Positions 12,194 through 24,476 are shown, numbered from the stretch's first letter. The stretch is DNA of 64,000 bases from Turbatrix aceti (GCA_963969345.1 OZ017767.1:2747396-2811395), one strand, 5' to 3'. Notes: generated from the letters alone by a model not told the origin. Numbers and translations: made by a program.

Positions 12194-13165
12194 ATGTTTT
12201 CTGCCAAAGCTTCTTCGATGATGGTATCGTCACGGAAGCCGGTGTGCAGCATCGATAATTACACCATCGGCGACCTTCTCGGTGAAGGCGCTTTTTCCCG
12301 GGTTTACGCTGCCAAGTGCAAGGCTACTGGAAAGCTTTATGCGCTCAAGAAAATTGAGGTAATTTAAAAAAAAAATTTTTTTTTTGGGTTTCTATTGATA
12401 AAAAATTTTTTGCAGCTGGCGCACCTGGACGAGAAATACTACAAGCTGTGCTGCAACGAAATCGCTCTCCTGCAGTCGGTCAAATCCGAATACGTGGTAT
12501 CCTGCCTCGGCTCTTTTTCCACGTCCGACGACCTCTGCGCCGTCCTCGAGTTCCTCGACGGCGGCGATATGGCCCAGCAGATCGAGATCCTCCGCCACAA
12601 GGGCACAATGTACTCCGAGCGCACCGTCTGGTACTACTTCCACCAGATTTGTTACGGTCTGCGTGATCTTCACGCCCGGCGAATCCTCCACCGTGATCTC
12701 AAGCCGGCCAACGTTTTCCTCAACACCCGTGGCCAGGTGAAGCTCGGGGATCTCGGCCTATCCAGGTGCTTTTCCAACCTGACGGCGGCCTGCGTCACCC
12801 GTGTCGGCACCGAGTACTACATGGCTCCCGAGCGGAACCAATCCGGCGGCTATGATTTCAAGTCTGACATTTGGTCGCTCGGATGCATGCTCTACGAATT
12901 CTGCGCCCTCCGAAATCCGTTCAACGGCGAAATCATCAACGCCTACGCTCTCCACAAGAAAATTGCCCGTGGCGAGTTCATTCCGCTGCCTTCCAGTCAG
13001 ATGTACAGTAACCAGCTGCATTACTTCCTACACTGCTGCATGTCTGTCGACCCGGACGAGCGCCCGACCGCCGAACTCGCTGCCCAGGCTGCCAAAAAGA
13101 TGTTCCGTCGCTTCGAATTCCTCCTCAGCGAGTACAAGCGCAAGAGCGGCTATCTTCGACCTTAA
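12194..13165 (+). CDS. nekl-3: NEK6/7-type NIMA-related Ser/Thr kinase
   Basis: Two exons, 12194-12358 and 12416-13165 (intron GTAATT...TTGCAG, phase 0), encode 304 aa, matching the 300-313 aa of NEK6/NEK7. It is a bare kinase domain with a short N-terminus and no C-terminal regulatory tail. Visible motifs: glycine loop GEGAFSRVY, ALKK with the ATP lysine, catalytic loop HRDLKPAN, and the metal-binding motif as DLG instead of DFG, a NEK6/7 hallmark. GTEYYMAPE follows, then the FKSDIWSLGCMLYE block and DPDERP. In nematodes the orthologue (nekl-3) acts in moulting and membrane traffic; that is family knowledge. The start ATG has AAA before it. AATAAA-like signals lie near 13718. Confidence 0.93.
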
Positions 13166-13740
13166 ATTGTGATTATCCTCATTCACCCTTCAACCTGACT
13201 TTATTTTTACGATTTTTGTTCTTTATCATTTTTGTTGTTCGCCATGGAGCTCTTTAACCGCCCCATGTCCTGGTTAACCGGGATTATTCTGGCTTATTAT
13301 CCTTTTCATTTCTTTTTTTTGCTATGAACACATGAATTGGTTGATTTAAAGCTTTAGCGGGATTGATGCAGGGGTTGTTGCGGGCTTTGTCGATTCCTGG
13401 ATGATTCGGGACTTGGCAATTGTATATGGTGAATTGTCTGTGTTTTGCCAAGTGTTTGACGGATCAGCACGGCGTTTGAATTGACATTGAACTTTTTTTG
13501 AAAATCATGTTAAGAAAAGACCATAAACCCATTTTTTTTGTTGGACGGCAATAATTTTTTTACAATTGCGTATCTGTATGGGGGCTTTTTCTTGGGTGCG
13601 AGAAGTTTACGGAAAATAAGACTTTTTGTGTTTTACATCATTCGACGCAGTAAAACAAGGGCATTCACTGAATGTACCAAGCGCATATATTCCTGTTTTG
13701 AACATTGTCTGTGGCGAATAAAAAAATTATGTTTTTAAAT
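13166..13740 (+). other. 3' flank of the kinase gene
   Basis: No coding feature is seen. It probably holds the 3' UTR, with a candidate AATAAA near 13718, and a small hairpin (CCTGGTTAACCGGG) near 13270. Confidence 0.4.
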
Positions 13741-13799
13741 AGGCACTAACTGTAACTCAAAAAAAAAATCATAAATATAAAAATCGACGGAAACAAAAA

Positions 13800-13965
13800 T
13801 AACATGGTGGGACCGTTGGCATGGAGCTGCGCCGGGTAATTCGTAACATCGGCCTCGGAAGCAACACCCGCTTTGGAGCCCACGTAATGCGATCCGCGTC
13901 CTGGACGTCGTTCGACAAACAGTTTCACGGCAACTGTTGAGTATCTGAAAAAAAGTCGATTCAAA
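13800..13965 (-). pseudogene. Degenerate copy of the TWAPK small-gene family
   Basis: On the minus strand this stretch keeps recognisable pieces of the family (5' UTR-like TATCTGAAAAA acceptor side at about 13945, GAGCCCACGTAA for the first TWAPK region, and the TTGGCATGGAGC segment). It has many substitutions and no sustained frame. Confidence 0.5.
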
Positions 13966-14526
13966 AACGAACAGAAGCAAGAAGCGCGACGTGACAGACA
14001 CGAATTATAAACAGTCAATTGAACAGCTTTTCTGGTCACCTGACTGGAACAAAAAAATGTGCCCTTGCGCGCGTGCGTCATTATATTGGCGTTAATTTCT
14101 AACATAAGCAGTAAGTCGCCGGTGAGCCACTACCTAAGTTGTCAATCGAGCCAGACGAGCGGCTCGGCTCGATTGAGGGATGTGCGGCCCGACCGCTGTC
14201 GTTGACCACAAGCTGCACAAAAAAACAATGTTGTGCCAACTGAATGAAAATTAATTGGCAACTACGATCACAACTATTTCCGCCCCAAAAAAAAGTGCGC
14301 ATGCCCAAAAAATCAATCCACAACTGAACAAACATTTTTATAATACATAATAATGGCACAATTATGCGGGATCAAAATTAATCACGCAAACATTGAAAAA
14401 AAATCTCGACAATTGGACCGTATTTTTTTGGCGCTATTCAAGGCATAGCATTTTGTAGACGTTGGTCAGTCGTCAGAAGCAAGAAGGCAAAAACATCGAC
14501 GTGAAAAGGAGAGATGCCGATCGGAG

Positions 14527-14901
14527 TTAGAGTTCGGCCTGCTTCGCGGTCCAGGTGCGAACCTTGTCCAAAGACGTTCTCGGTCGACGATCCGCCTTGG
14601 GGGCCCAAGTGACGTGGATAGGGCAGACTTTTTCTTCCGAAGGAGAAGTGGGTGCCGGATGTTCGGGTTTCACGGGGGCGGGGAGGCCCATCGCGGCGTT
14701 GCAATGAATGCAGTTCGTCGGCTCCAGGCGCAGCCGCTTGGCAGGTGGCGCCGTAGTCGGTGACAACGACAACGCCGTTGGCATGATGCAGCGCCGTTCT
14801 TCCTTGATTTCTCGGCTAAGCGACACCCGCTTGGGAGCCCACGTAACAGTGCTCGAGTAGCGAGGGGGGCGGTTAGGTGTGTCATTGGCAGGGTTGGACA
14901 T
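14527..14901 (-). CDS. TWAPK family small protein, 124-aa form (copy A, left arm)
   Basis: The family is not recognised. This copy is intact, 124 codons plus stop. Seen: TWAPK at residues 20-24 and 98-102, a third Trp in RTWTAK, NLS-like PPAKRLRL at 52-59, Cys64-x2-Cys67 and Cys93-x2-His96, and a Ser/Pro/Thr-rich linker. No signal peptide or membrane segment is present. A TTTTTTCAG acceptor lies 25 nt before the ATG, as in the other copies. Copy-specific changes: MSNPAN at the start, CIM in place of CSM at residue 38-40, and DKVRTW near the end. It is head-to-head with the 144-aa gene at 15851. A small nuclear zinc-binding protein is only an inference. Confidence 0.65.
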   Translation of the reverse strand: MSNPANDTPNRPPRYSSTVTWAPKRVSLSREIKEERRCIMPTALSLSPTTAPPAKRLRLEPTNCIHCNAAMGLPAPVKPEHPAPTSPSEEKVCPIHVTWAPKADRRPRTSLDKVRTWTAKQAEL

Positions 14902-15850
14902 GTTGTGAAGTGAAATTGATTATCTGAAAAAAAATAGTCCATTAAAAAATGAACAGCAAAATTAAACGCGGAGTTGCAGACACGAACAGCAATCACAGAA
15001 TCACTTGTCCAGAAAGCTCAGGCACAACTCAACATGCAAAACGATGCCATGCAAAGCGAGCTAAGCCAATGGATAAAAAATTATTCAATGGCAAAGGTAG
15101 GGAGCGGAACGGAAAAGTCACCGCGCAGACGGTTGGTCCAAGTAGTATACTAAATGGTTAACTTAAACTTATCGGGGATAAACGAGGGGGCGGCGCGAAG
15201 AGTTGCACATCCAGAGCCTACTACTCATGAACATACTCGCAGTGGTGCGCGCGCTGGGAAAGCCCCCTTCCTGGATAATTTTGGCGGGAAATTGGACAGC
15301 ATGCCACTTCCACTACCAGGTGCCCCTTCCGACAACCGTTAAATATTTACATTGTTTAGCGTCTTCTCACCGGTCATTCTTCGGTTTAATAATGTCTTTA
15401 CCACCCTCATGAATCTTTCCTTCCTTGCAATAGACTTTCAGCTTTAGCATTCATAAATTTTGGCAGCCAGTTGCATTTTTGGGCCATTTATGACACTGTC
15501 ACTAAAGAGTGTGATCGGCAAAATGCTTTCGGTTTTTCTTTTGCGGCGGTGCGAGCTCTAGAGGGCACTTCCACTTCCTAAAGCAGCGGTGCCGTCTGGC
15601 GGAGATGAAAGCCGTTTGGCACCGCACCGCCCAATCGCTTTTTTCTTTCCTTGTGCTTATCGCTCAATTTTGGAACAACAAGTTTATCGGATACCTCTTT
15701 GAACTCGGTTAACTGTGCGCATGCACATTTTTTACCGACATGTTGTCGTGGAAATGGCAATAGCGCTATTGCAAAAGTTTTGCGCTTTTTGTGTCTGCTG
15801 TTAATTTTTCAATTGTCAATTTTTTCAGATAATCAACTTCACTTCACAAC

Positions 15851-16285
15851 ATGTCCACTCCCGCCGCTGCCGTCGACACACCTCGCCGCCCCTCTCGCCT
15901 CTCAAACATCACCCCGGAGTACGCCCCCCGTCTATCGGACGTCGTCCTGGACAAGGACCGTATCACGTGGGCCCCCAAGCGGGTGACGCTCGTCCGAGAA
16001 ATCGACAAAACCGACCGGCGCTGCTCCATGCCGACGGCGTCGTCATCGACTACGGCGCCACCTGCCAAGCTACAGCGGCTGAGCCTGAGGCCGACGACTT
16101 GCATCCATTGCAACGCCGCGATGGGCATCCCCGCCCCCGTGAAACCCGAGCATCCGGCACCCACTTCTATTTCGGAAGAAAAAGTCTGCCCTATCCACGT
16201 CACTTGGGCCCCCAAGGCGGATCGTCGACCGAGAACGTCGTTGGACAAGCCTCGCACCTGGACCGCGAAGCAGGCCGAACTCTGA
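15851..16285 (+). CDS. TWAPK family small protein, 144-aa form (copy A, right arm)
   Basis: Intact 144-codon frame. The N-terminal 55 residues differ from the 124-aa form (an extra segment containing PEYAPRLSD and LDKDRITWAPKR), whereas from RRCSM to the C-terminus the two forms are almost identical. The NLS-like patch is altered to PPAKLQRL. CIHC and CPIH are kept. Here SLRP replaces SLEP, and GIPAPV replaces GLPAPV. The start lies 25 nt after a TTTTTCAG acceptor. It is transcribed away from the 14527-14901 gene across a shared 0.95-kb spacer that could be a two-way promoter. Function unknown. Confidence 0.65.
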   Translation: MSTPAAAVDTPRRPSRLSNITPEYAPRLSDVVLDKDRITWAPKRVTLVREIDKTDRRCSMPTASSSTTAPPAKLQRLSLRPTTCIHCNAAMGIPAPVKPEHPAPTSISEEKVCPIHVTWAPKADRRPRTSLDKPRTWTAKQAEL

Positions 16286-17035
16286 AGTTTTCTCGTTTTT
16301 ATCATTTTCACGTCGTCGACGTTGATTTTATTGAGACACGATGTGCTGTTTCAACTATTCAATGTTTGTAATAAATACGAATTGACGAAAGTGTGTCGTT
16401 TATAAATTTTACCGTGTTTTACTTTTTGACAGAGATTTACATGTTTTGTGTTTTTTTACGGCACTGTCACAAAAAGAGTGCTTGACAAGGTGTCGTCGCA
16501 TATTTTTCAAACTTGCCTGTATAACAAAATCTGTTTTTAAACCATCCACTTGCTTCCAAGATGTAAGGTACTGCGATGGCACCTGTAAGGTATGTTCGCA
16601 CTTGGATGCGTCTCAAATGTTGTCGCGCACAAGTCGTTCGAGACGTCAGACCTGTCAGCCTGTTCCAAAAATTTTGTGATGAGTGGACGGAAAAACTCAG
16701 GTTGCGGCCCAAAAGGTATGTTCGCACTTCGATGCGCATCCAGTATGATTGCGGCATTCATTTTTAAAACAAAAAGCAATTGGCTGCGTAAACAATTTGG
16801 ATAAAAAAATAGAACAAAATACAAATGTTTTTAGTACCGTAAGCACATTAAATTACCAGAATATTCCAAAAAGAAAAATAAAAGTTTTTACAGCTGATAA
16901 TTTTAACATTTCAATGCGAAATGGCAAAAAAATTGTTGTCATTTTTTTTTCACTACGCCTGCCAACACTTTCAAAAATAGCTTGTTTCGGCAGAGCGCGG
17001 CAACTGCGCAAAACAAAGTGGTAGTAAAATTAGAT

Positions 17036-18400
17036 TTTTTAAAGTTAACAGGATTTTGAAGCTATTCATGATGGATTTTAGGTCAACATGGGCTCGACTG
17101 ATATTGTATTTTTTGGCTTTTTGAGGCTTTTTAAAAACCAAAAAATCGTTTTTTGATGTGTTTTTTTTGTTTTTTTGCCGAGCGTTGTTCAGCCGCTATT
17201 TTCGATGGTACTGTAAATCTATTTTATATCGTGTTCCTGCCAGGTGAGGTGGGCGAGGCGGAACAGGATGACAGACAATTATTTCAACGCTAGAAAACAT
17301 GATAACGATGTCGCAATGCGCACGCACGTCTCGGTCCTCCCGCGATGGCGGGAGTCCAACCCCCATGGCGCGCAATTGCTTCCATTTTCCTCTTTGTTGT
17401 TCAATCATTATTGTTAGTTCTTCTCCTGATTTTTTTTTGCGCTCTTCTTTCTCATCTGGCCTATTTTTGTTCTTGTTGTTTTCCTTTATTACTTGTTGTG
17501 AGTGATAAAGATACTCTATATTTCTCTGTCTATTTCTCCACCCAGGTTCGCGCTGCACCGTGCCGCGACCTGCTACCTACAACTCCCTCCACGACTCGCC
17601 TCGAACACGCGCTCACGAGCGAGCGCGTTCGGTGAGTCCCTTGTCTTCCTTTCGCGCCCCCTTCTTCCGGCGCCCTATTTTCAATGGTGACACCGCCACA
17701 GAGTTTTTCTTTCTAAAAAATTAATTTTGTGCTTGCTTTTTTGCAGAACTTGGACACTGACCCATTGCATCTACGCCTCTACGCCTGCGATGACGACTGA
17801 TTATGAAGGTGGGTTAAACAATCAAAAAATCTATAAAAATATTGGGACGATTCAAAAATTACAAAAAATACAAAATTATATGGTTTTCCAGTTTTTTGAT
17901 AACAAACAAAAAAATCAAGGGAATTATCGGGGAAAATAATTTAGCAAAGAATGACGGTTTAACAAAAAATACGTCGTTTTATAAAATTAGAAATTAACAA
18001 CAGGTTAAAATTAGGATTTAGAAAAGTAAAATTTATTTTTTAATTTTTTCTGCTGTTTATTTCCATGTTTCTTTGTCCCACCCCTTCCCCTTTTTCATTT
18101 ATTTCGAACAAGTTTTGGGAAATGGCGGCCTGGCCTTTGCAGGCCTCGGCGCCAACATCCAAGCTGTAAAAAATTTCAAAAAGCAACATTTGAAATTGGA
18201 CCAAAGATTTTAAATCGGTGTTGTCGGATGAGTTGTTGCCATTTGAACGGGATGTTGAGTTGATATCGCCCTGCGGTTTTTTGTATTGGCTGATGGCGTC
18301 GATCTTTGAATGTGAGTCGCGGAAGACTGGAAAATAGAGTCACGAACAGGCAGGTGACGGAACAACAAGACGGCATCTTTGAGGTGAGTTTTTCTGAAAT
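17036..18400. other. Unassigned DNA with possible plus-strand 5' exons
   Basis: Exon-like sequence ends at a GTGAGT donor (17631). After an intron with a CTTTTTTGCAG acceptor (to 17746), a short exon has ATG at 17789 (MTTDYE) and a GTGGGT donor at 17808. A weak possible continuation at about 18112 reads LGNGGL, a motif also present in glycogen phosphorylase, then hits a stop. A gene fragment is possible but unproven. Confidence 0.25.
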
Positions 18401-19650
18401 ACAGAGTTGGATGATGTCAGAAACTATTATCTCACTAACCGAGTGTCTAACGGTGCTACGCTCCTACAGGTAGTCGAAAAAGCGAGCGGCTTCAATCAGA
18501 TGAAGCCAGATGCCGATCATTTCGTGAGGTGAGTCTGGCTCTGCAGTTACTCAAAGGTGCAGCGTTGTGTGTGGCTGCAGGACATCTTGACTCAAAACGA
18601 TGGTTGTCGATTGAATTGAGCACGAGAGAAGGATCACGTGTTCATCCAGGTATCCAGGTAGAACACCTCCTTTTACGTTGGCGTTGTGAAGGTTTTTGAT
18701 CCGACAGAAAGAGAAGATTTGGCGACAATTCTCACGACATTGATCCAATTCCATGTCGTGGGAATGCTATCTGGGATTTTAATTGTCAAATCAAGTCTGG
18801 GGAGGTTTCTTGTTTGCATGCGTCTCTCGGCAGCAGTAAAAATTTGTTGGTTGCGTTGAAGTTGTTAATGCAGAGCTTGTGTGCGAGAAGTGTGTCGATT
18901 TCCGCTAATCAATTGAAAAATTCGACGAATTTTGCGATTTGGCACGTTAGATGGTGATTCATGCCGGACCGTTGAACAGGTGTGTTTTTGGTTGAAATTA
19001 GTGCCTGAAAATTTTTGTTGTCTTTTGAAACAATTTTTTTAATCAAAAACCAACCGAAGGTGTTAAATAAGCCAACAAGCGTATCCATTGTCAGAAACAA
19101 AAATGAAGTCAGTTTTGATATCTTGCAGCTACGGTAGGAATGATAGCATGCAGCCAATAAGGTGCTTTGAGAAAGTTCCAACCGAGGCGTCGAAAACGAA
19201 AACTTGCGAACGAAGAAAGTTGTCGAACCAGACGATAAATAGGTAGTTGTTGGAGTGGACGTTGTAGTTGTTGTTGAAAAACCAATTGCTGGATGGTGAG
19301 CGAGCGAATTTTGTGTTGAATCTCAAAAGACTGGCGGCGCCAGACCGGAGAATTCCGGATTTTGGGTTTGTGGAAACAAAATTTTTGAAAAAAAATTGGA
19401 TTTTGAATTTGGTCTTGTTCGTTAAAAAAAATGTATTCCAAAAACATTTTGAGTTGCTGTACTTATTTTTTTCAACAAAAAAAGCGTATACTAAACCAAC
19501 CAGCTGTACCATGATTGCGGGTGGCTTTTTCGATGATACCATTTTCGTATGGTAGAAATGTGCATGAAGATGATGTTGATGATGTAGTTGATTTCGATCC
19601 AGATTTGGATCATTGCAGATGATGATTAAGGCGAATTAAAGAATTAACTA
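18400..19650. other. Unassigned moderately AT-rich DNA
   Basis: No convincing gene, repeat or RNA was recognised here. A few GTGAGT and TTTCAG motifs occur but do not define a reading frame. Confidence 0.3.
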
Positions 19651-21677
19651 TCTGAAAAATAAAAGTTATTTTTGAAACAATGTGTAAAATAACTCACTTT
19701 TTGACGCAGGTACCGGTTGTTGTATCCATTGGAGCCCGATATCTTTGCCGTTTAAGTGTTTCAATTGTTTGCAGCCGCACTCAGAGCTTAGGCCGTTAGA
19801 TATTAGGCCGTGTCATCGGCAAGGGCATCATTGGCGGCTGAACCGAAGGGGCCAACGCTAGAAAGGCACCTGGGCCAGCCGAAGCCGGCAGCCAGCGACA
19901 AGACCAATTCGGTCAAGTCAGGCTATGTAACAACTTTTATATTTCCACCCCCGACAAACATCTATAATAGCTTATCCTGTCACTCAAGCCCCGGATAGTA
20001 TGCGCGCAAAGTCAGGCAACGTCGGGCGTGCCTGCATAAATCGGGAAGCAGGCACGGCAGAATGTTTCATAACGAAGATAAGAAATAGGAGTTGATACGG
20101 GATACAAAAGGGATGCAGACACTTCCATGGTCTGCGATGTCAACGCCGGATCGCGTGCCTCTGGATGGTGAGACACGCGGCCCCGATCATGATTGCAAAT
20201 CTGAAAAAAATAGGAAGTTAGAATGAGCAGGAATTCAAAATACAACTAACCATGAATTCATCGGCGTTGGCGGTGCAATTGGCCGTTTGATGTTTGTGTT
20301 GAGTTAGTGGACATCTGCAAAAGAAAAAATTAATTGATAGACATTTGGGAGGAAGAAAAACATACCAATTTCTGCGTACGGCTAACAAAATTGTGGAAGA
20401 TTTGATGGGTCTCAAACCAGGGGTGGAATGGACATGGAGAAGAAGTGGCTTAGATCTGAAAATGAAAAATTCGATTAGAAATCCCGGAAACCATTTTTAT
20501 TTTTAACTTACCCATTTTGGATAGCGCTTCGATTTTCGTGATGCGCGGCAAGTTATAATGCTTGCAGTTGATAGTGTGAAGACGCTGGCGCATCGGCGGG
20601 TGCAGCCTGACGTGACTGTGACCCGCGAATCACAGTGACTATGTCACCGTGATTCTTGTTGATGGAGGATGGTTGAGTCCATGATAAAGATGAATAATGA
20701 TGTTCACGTAGAGACCTTGCGTCTGAAAAAAATTAAATTGTTTCTGATTTTTGAGAAATTCAAAAAAACATACCTTCAAAAAGAGATGAAAATTAGTGCC
20801 ACGCATTCGAACCGATTCTCTTCAGGTCCGAATGCCTCGTGGTGGCGGCCCTGGGCGGTTAAAACCGCGGCGGGCAGGCAGGAAGGCCGGCAGCCTGTGA
20901 GCCTCTTCGCTGGTCAGGCGGATGTCTGAAAAATACAAAATCCTGATTATTCGTCTCCAAATTTTCCCAGATAACTCACCATTAAGGGATGTCGCTGTGC
21001 AGGTGCCCTGGTCTTGGACGTCACCGAGGGCAGCGGGCCACGAGGCAGCCCGCCATAGTCATCCGGGTGGGACAGACTTCGTCACCCGGGACAGCGATCA
21101 TCTAACGGCTGGCAACTTTCATAAAAAGTTGCCTGGGGCCCCTCCATGAGGGCCCGGTGGAACCACCAAAGCTGCCGGTAAAAGTATGCTTCGGTGGTCG
21201 GTCTTTCGACCATGGCTGACAAACCATCCACCGCCGTTCTTTGTCTATTTGCTAGACAGAAATTTGGCCCTTGTTATGGCTCTTTTTTTTTTGGCATTTT
21301 TGCACTTTTTTTTCTGGTGGCATTTTTAGGCACTTTTTTTTCTGTTTTACAATAATTAATAACAACACAAATAATTGAAATAATAGTAGAAATAATGCCC
21401 GACGTCGCAGGGGCTGACCGGTCCGCAACCAAGTGCGTGCCGGTCTGCGCGCACCTATTCCGGTTCTGAACCAATGGCCCATCGCTAACGGTTTGTCATA
21501 TATAAATAAATATCCCACATTTAAATCCAAAAATACCAGGTGCCCCCTATTGTCGGAACCTACCTCCGGGCCGGCACAGTGCCTCAGCCCATGCGTCGCC
21601 GATGACTGCCTCTGAGTTGCCGTCGCCGAGTTCCTTCGGCAGTTGCGGCTGGCTGCCGGCTACGTTGAGTCTGTCGT

Positions 21678-22027
21678 ACGGGGCGACAAAAGTTGTCGCC
21701 CCGTCGTAGCCGGCTGGGCTGGCGAGGCCCTCTGGTTTTCTCATGCCATTAATGCCCCGACGGCAGGTAGATTTGTGCCGTCGGGGACTGTGATCATTGT
21801 GGGCATCTAGGCACCTGCAAAACATGGAAAATAAAAAAAAATACACTTAGAAAACAAGAACCCACCTTATAACCGTAATCGGTGTTTATAAACTTCTTAT
21901 GGGGCTGGCGAGGCCCTCTGTGGTTCTTGGCGGCGCTCTATTCGGCAGCCGCCAAGACGCCGTTGTTGCCCCGGCGGCGGGCGACGGTAGCTACCGGTGT
22001 CGCCGTTTGACTCTTGGCCGCCGGGGC
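21678..22027. repeat. Cluster of perfect GC-rich hairpins
   Basis: Stems: 21678-21689 with 21693-21704 (12 bp, ACGGGGCGACAA); 21755-21765 with 21776-21786 (11 bp, CCCCGACGGCA); 21926-21934 with 21948-21956 (9 bp); 21968-21978 with 22017-22027 (11 bp, GCCCCGGCGGC) enclosing an inner hairpin around GGCGACGGTAGCTACC. The sequence GGCTGGCGAGGCCCTCTG occurs twice, near 21717 and 21903. Confidence 0.75.
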
Positions 22028-23840
22028 CTTCGCCTGAGTAGGCGGATCGGGGCTTTGGCAGTGCCTGAAAAATAGAAAAAAATAATTTTTGAAAAATGCA
22101 TGATTTTTAAAAATAGATTTTTCAGTGTGTAAGATTAATACAAGATTTTTCGTGGCCAAACAAATTATCCTGACGAATAACGCATCGCAATTAAATTTGT
22201 CATTTCACTAAATGTCAGTTTTGTTTGTCCATTTTCAAAATTATGATTTTTTCAAAATTACGCCTAATTTTGTGCAGCAAAGTAATTTTTTTTTAAATCA
22301 GAAAAAAAATTACCTTCTACGGTGGCTCCGTATTGTACGGGGGAGCGCTTCATAACCGGAGGCAGTGAAGCTGCTGCGTTTTGCCTTTGCAGAGGCGTAC
22401 CCGATGCCATTAAGGCGCTGCGTTGATGGCAATAATGCCTGCTATGCTCTCGAAGCCGAACGTCTGCCTGACATCTTCTGTTGTGAGATGGGTGATCCGG
22501 GAGAAACAGAGCGTAGTGGACTTTGAACGGCTCACTTTGACAACGATTTCTGTCTGATATTGTGCCGGAGAAAACTGTACGGCAGATCGTGACAGGAGGG
22601 CTTGGAATCAGTGCGGGGGGCTTCAGGTAGTGGTCGTCGTATTCGGCGCCTTCCACCAAAGTCTAGAGCATCGGCATGAACATTTGAAGCAGGAGTCGGT
22701 GTATTTGTTGGCGTTCGAGCAAGCGTGATTGCATGAGACGAACTGAAGTCTCTGCTAAACGGCAGCTGCGTTCTGTGCGTGGCATAAGTGGCAATCCTGA
22801 AAAGAAAAAAGGTATAAATTATCAAATATTATAATTAAATTGAACCCACGGTCTGAGAAATTTTTTCTTGCTTTTATACTCAGCAGTGATTGATTGCAGC
22901 TTCGGTTCTCAGCAACGGCGTGTAGCAAATGACTTGACCAGCCTCAGGAAATCTAATCGGTTGGTTCATTTGACTTGAGGTGTTCTTGATAAAGTCTGGG
23001 GCGAATTGTCTCTGGTCGACGGCTGTCGCGTTTTGGAGTGCGGTAAACGGCTTGAAAACTTCTAAAAAATATTTGTATATATTTTATGACTAAAATTGGA
23101 AATTGACTCACCTGAGGGCTTCGGAAAAGATGCCATCAATGAAATTTCCGTTTCTTGCATTTTCCGGTTTGGCGTCGTTTCTTTGGCGGAAAAAAACAAA
23201 GAATATCGGAAGCAACTGGCCTTGGCACATTTTGCAACCAGGATTTTGAGATTGATCGGCGCATTGGCTGCATGCAGGATAGGATCTGATGGCATGAATT
23301 TTGGCCGGACGCACATTTTCTTGGAAGACAGGTAATCAGAGGGTATGCTGAGGTACATCATTGGCTATTCTTGATACCTAAAAAAATTGTTAATTAAACA
23401 TACAAATTATTTTTCAAAAATCTTACCGAAAATTAAGTCTTGAAGAAAAAAAATCAATTTCGTATTTACTGATGATCGTGAGACACAGACGTCGCGTGGT
23501 AAGTTTTCTGTACCGTGGCGTAGCTGTTGGAAACGGTTGCGAATCCTGTGAATTTGTCGAGGGACAGCATCTCGACCAGGCGCAAACAAACAGTGAACCG
23601 TGTGCCGTCAGTTGTCTGAACTCGAACAAAACTGGAAACACGTCAGAGATCATTCATGTTGAGTCCGGCTTTTCATCAGCGATGTTGTCTTTGATTTCAG
23701 TTCAGAGGCCAAGTGAAACATTTCTGGTCAGATGAGTTAGAATCACAGTCGACGTTGGCATTCGTATCGAGCAGGACTGTTGACCATGTTGCCGACATAA
23801 CGCGTTTGAAATTTCGTGCTCGAAGATGACCATGATTTCG

Positions 23841-24134
23841 TCTGATTTGCAGGCGCCGTAGACATTGGGGACAAAATTGTAGTCAGTGTTGTCAATTGAT
23901 GGACATCAATGAAGCGGCGTGCATGCCGAGTTTGCCAGATGCTGTCTTTGAAAATCCAGAGAACATTTTGAATTTTCCGGGGTTTGAATTGAATTTTCAT
24001 GAGTGTCTGATTTGCAGGCGCCGTAGACATTGCGGACAAAAATGTAGTCAGTGTTGTCAGAAAACAGGCGTGCATGCCGAGTTTGCCAGATGCTGTCTTT
24101 GAAAATTCAGAGAACATTTTGAATTTTCCGGGTG
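23841..24134 (+). repeat. Two-copy tandem repeat, ~150 bp
   Basis: The segment starting GATTTGCAGGCGCCGTAG at 23844 recurs at 24009 with few changes. Both copies run to TTTGAATTTTCCGGG (ends about 23983 and 24133). The first copy has about 15 extra bases in the middle. No clear coding content. Confidence 0.8.
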
Positions 24135-24476
24135 CAAACAGATGAGAACGAAATGGCAGCGGTTCGAAAATTGCCTAAAAATGCAGTTTTTTTGTCACTT
24201 TTTGGATATATAAAATCTTACGTTATCAAAAAAAAATCAGGAAACTGATGCTGAGACAATCTCGAATCCTTCAGGTGATGAGACTTGTAAGCATCGTGGA
24301 AGTCAAAGGATTTGAGCATTGGCGTCAGCGATGCCGATGGGATCGGGAAACATTGAATAAGCCTCATCGGAAGAATTTTGGGGCCATTCTGGCTGTTTGA
24401 GCTTCTGTCAGGCTGGCACGGTGTAGAAAAATCCTCTGCCGTGGAGAAAAAAGGTCAGGTCAGAAAGTAAGTCAGA

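Larger units (their letters stand above)
14185..17035 (+). repeat. Copy A of the ~2.85-kb divergent-gene repeat unit
   Basis: It holds, in order: a 3' flank with GGCGCTATTCAAGGCATAGC, the 124-aa gene (minus), a ~0.95-kb spacer, the 144-aa gene (plus), and a long flank. The flank contains two near-identical segments with AAGGTATGTTCGCACTT (about 16590 and 16717) and ends near GGCAACTGCGCAAAACAAAG. The same order recurs at 32.6-35.4 kb and, inverted, at 35.9-42 kb and 56.5-59.2 kb. Limits are approximate. Confidence 0.8.
19652..24230 (-). other. Minus-strand run of ~50-nt introns between hairpin-rich exons (candidate non-coding or decayed transcript)
   Basis: On the minus strand, well-formed introns (GTRAGT-like donor, TTTTCAG/TTTGCAG/TTTTTAG acceptor) occupy 19697-19652, 20250-20201, 20365-20315, 20511-20456, 20773-20723, 20979-20926 and 21865-21815, each 46-56 nt, plus a longer 22313-22065. 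Further candidates lie near 22797-22850, 23062-23112, 23378-23428 and 24174-24225. Joining exons does not give one long frame: the 20456 to 20315 join creates a TGA. The best coding piece runs 20317-20251 then 20200-20012 in phase 0. Exons at 21.0-22.0 kb contain several perfect 8-12-bp hairpins. This could be a spliced non-coding RNA, a decayed gene, or a gene whose exons I chose wrongly. Confidence 0.4.

Noticed and set aside
16592..16804. Conserved short frames in the unit flank (VRTYL, TSRTTCARQ)
   Set aside because: They recur because the DNA repeats; frames are short, shifted between copies and lack start or splice support.
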